Shown piece after piece: positions 61,516 through 64,000 of a DNA stretch of 64,000 nucleotides. The stretch is from assembly GCA_023079485.1 (NCBI GenBank), contig CM041115.1, forward strand, positions 28,448,826-28,512,825, read 5' to 3'. Every line of letters begins with the position of its first letter. The first letter of the stretch is position 1. Under the pieces are notes generated by a model. It saw nothing but the letters and a program-made list of their open reading frames with translations, was not told the origin of the DNA and ran no database searches. The translations under genes and the position numbers were made by a program. Source of the DNA: Archilochus colubris (taxonomy: Eukaryota; Chordata; Aves; Apodiformes; Trochilidae).

Positions 61516-62483
61516 GTAAATTTGAAATTTGGTGTGATGTTTGCAGGGTAGAAATCTTAGGGATAAAAATCTGTCATTTTTGGTTGGTCCAGAATCTTGA
61601 TACCTAATTCTTGAACTACTTAATTCTCACATGCAAGCTTTATTAACTTATTACAATAACTCATAATTTTAATTTCATAGTAAATATTAAAAATTACAGT
61701 AGTAGCAGGTTTGGCCTCAGTGTTCTAATGGAATCAGTTATCTTCTTTTGATGCAAATCTCAAAAGACAGATGTAATAATGAACTGCAGTGAAACATGAA
61801 GTTTTTACAATAGGAAGGTAATATGTGTGTGTTCAGCAAATTTTACCAAGTTTATCTTTGAACCTCACAACAATAAGTTAATTGTTCACATACACAACAG
61901 TTCAGTATGCAATTAAGATACATTCCTTTTTCAGTGAAAGTAACATTGCAGTTCATCACCTTTCCTTATCTGTATGAACCCTGTGGGGGACTGAAAAGTC
62001 CATTGTAGACAGCATTTCTTTAGAACTCCCTTCAGTCTTTTATTGTATATCTTCCATCTTTGATTGAGGTCTGCATTTTTGTCTGCTTTGTTCTTTCCTA
62101 TTTGACTTCAAAGATAAATATACTCTCACCAGAGTTCAGAGAATCTTACGGACTTTTTTTGTTTTTACTTTGATTACTCTGATCTCTTCAGCTACAATTT
62201 AACTCTTTTTTCAACATGCTAAGAATGAACTTTTTGACACGGTGGTGATACTTATCACTAAGCTGATTAGGAAGGACAGCAGAGTAACTCTATATGTAAA
62301 TAACTGTACCTACAGTGATGTGCTCCATAATTTGCTCAGGAAGACTAAGTGGAGTATTAGAGTAAGGGGGTAAATACACTCTTTTTGTTGTAGAAAAAGG
62401 AAACTAGTAAAATATGGAATAAGTTTTGTAATGATTTCAGATTTTCAAGATTTTTTTGTACTTCCACTAGTTAAAATTCTTCC

Positions 62484-63018
62484 CTGCACTCAGCCCTGAT
62501 GAGGCCACAGCTTGAATCCTGTGTCCAGTTCTGGGCCCCTCAGTTCAGGAAGGAGATTGAGGAGCTGGAGCAGATCCAGAGAAGAGCAAGGAGGCTGTGA
62601 AGGGATCCAGCACAAGTCCTGTGAGGAAGGGCTGAGGGAGCTGGGGGTGTTCAATCTGGAGAAGAGAAGGCTCAGGGGAGACCTCATCACTCTCTACAAC
62701 TCCCTGAAAGGAGGTGGGAGCCAGGGTGGGGTTGGTCTTTTCTCCCAAGCAGCTCTCAGTAAGACAAGAGGGCATGGACTTAAGCTCTGCCAGGGGAGGT
62801 TTAGGTTGGATATTAGGGAGAAATTCTTTAGAGAGAGGGTGATCAGACATTGGAATGGGCTGCCCAGGAAGGTGGTGGATTCTCTGTCCCTGGAGGTTGT
62901 TAAGAAATGACTGATGTGGCACTCAGGGCCATGGTCTGGTAGCCACAGTGGCAGTGGATCAAGGGTTGGACTTGATGATCTCAGAGGTCCTTTCCAACCT
63001 GGATGATTCTGATTCTGA
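62484..63018 (+). mobile_element. CR1 LINE, young-looking 3' fragment in intron 11
   Basis: Plus-strand RT C-terminus ([20 protein letters not shown], then [16 protein letters not shown]), followed by the CR1 3' end (gggttggacttgatgatctc, then gatgattctgattctg). Near-identity with the opposite-strand copy at 12,964-13,578 shows membership of the same recent subfamily. Confidence 0.92.
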
Positions 63019-63985
63019 AAATTTTGCTCCTGAACTCTGTTTTTAAAGTACTGAATCATGGAAGCTTTTCTTGGGGGCAGGTTACAAGTAATGTCACTAT
63101 GTTCTGTCACTTTAATAGTATCTATGTGTTTTTTAATTTTTTTTTTTCTGAAGTGTAGTCCAGATGTATGACAGTGGAGCACCTGAATGTTCCAGTAAAC
63201 TATAGATGAGTCAGAACTTCTGTTACGGAGTTTTGTACAGCTTGTGGTAGAAGTAGTTCCTGCTCTGAAATGTAATGTATGAGCTGCCTTCTAAAATAAT
63301 GATTTTTCTAAGATGTAATTGTAATTAAACTGTAATTCAGATGTCCTTGTTTTCTAGAAAACTTAATAAATAGGCAGGCATTTTTTAGTTAGCAGTACAC
63401 CAAAACCAGTAAGTATTTGCATAACTAAGATTCCTTTTTATTCTAAATTCAGTGTGACTGCTTTTATGTTTAATTATGTATGCACTCATAAGTTTTGTTA
63501 AATGCCTGTAATTTCATCTTTCTGTGCTAATCGTTACCAGGTACCTAACATGTAAAACTTATTGAGGAAAATAAAAATACATATATTTGAACATAGGGAT
63601 TTGTAGGAAAAAAAATTAATATTGCTGTGGGAAAGAACTCCACAATTTAAATATTTTATATTTTTAAAAGTTGATCTAAGCAAAGTGAGTGGAAGTGGAA
63701 ACTGGGGAATGCATGAGATTAGATACGGAAATAGGCAAATGTGTAGTAGCATAAAACACTTGGGTTCACAAGGTCCAAATGCAAAGTACCTGTCTCTTCA
63801 TTTTGTTTAGTGTTTTAAATTGATAGCTAGGAGCTGCTTTATGGATGTACGTTTGATTTTTTTTCTTGATTTTATTAAATGCTAATAAATGTTCACTAGT
63901 AAGCCTTTTAATAACAAGTTTAAATGATCAGGTAGCTTGTTTTCAAAAGCTACTGGATGCCTGTGAAACTGCAGCTAACTCTAAA
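63019..63985. other. MFSD14B intron 11, right part
   Basis: AT-rich, with no exon or repeat recognised before the probable acceptor at the window's end. Two antiparallel open frames near 63,534-63,810 have no similarity I recognise. Confidence 0.5.
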
Positions 63986-64000
63986 CAATGCTTTTCACAG
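63986..64000 (+). other. MFSD14B: Probable splice acceptor of MFSD14B last exon
   Basis: The window's last bases, ending cttttcacag at 64000, form a plausible AG acceptor with a short pyrimidine stretch. No IPGPPFLFGA-type coding sequence occurs between 61,516 and 64,000, so the last coding exon must be further right. It may begin at the very next base, which would make intron 11 2,485 bp long. The acceptor assignment is an inference from position and sequence only. Confidence 0.5.

Overview
The window is vertebrate nuclear DNA, almost certainly from a bird. It holds one spliced gene with GT-AG introns and a CpG-island promoter. Nearly all of the recognisable repeats are CR1 LINE copies, whose 3' ends carry the avian ATTCTRTG-type tail. 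The remaining repeats are solo LTRs of endogenous retroviruses. There is no operon structure, CRISPR array or recognisable tRNA or rRNA gene. Most of the short open reading frames in the window are CR1 debris or chance.

Layout. (1) Positions 1-32,250 are intergenic and repeat-rich. There are about a dozen CR1 pieces on both strands, including a copy that keeps its 5' half (about 7,208-10,188), a nearly complete ORF2 copy on the minus strand (24,894-27,705) and an internally deleted copy (29,530-30,478). There are also several solo LTRs, among them 17,474-18,547, which is flanked by the 5-bp direct repeat CCAAC and has two relatives at 23,885-24,590 and 28,746-29,482. I found no host protein gene here. 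(2) About 32,290-33,120 is a CpG island with GC boxes, a G-quadruplex-type G-run array and a TCACGTGA E-box. (3) From 32,610 to past the right edge lies a plus-strand gene recognised as MFSD14B (HIATL1), an orphan major facilitator superfamily membrane protein. Eleven coding exons are visible and join in frame to 457 codons with every phase matching. The final exon, which should carry the last transmembrane helix and the C-terminal tail, is outside the window. The last bases (tttcacag, ending at 64,000) look like its splice acceptor. (4) Introns 1, 7 and 11 carry further insertions: two long CR1 copies in intron 1, an LTR split by a CR1 in intron 7, and a young-looking CR1 in intron 11.

MFSD14B rather than its paralogue MFSD14A is supported by short diagnostic stretches such as [22 protein letters not shown] and SRNAESDQQ. 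The human orthologue lies on 9q22, which corresponds to the avian Z chromosome, so the window is plausibly Z-linked (inference). I see no convincing novel system. The points most worth a second look are a five-codon upstream ORF whose stop overlaps the MFSD14B start codon, the promoter's repeat boundary, the nested LTR/CR1 with a readable target-site duplication, and the 3'-truncated CR1.
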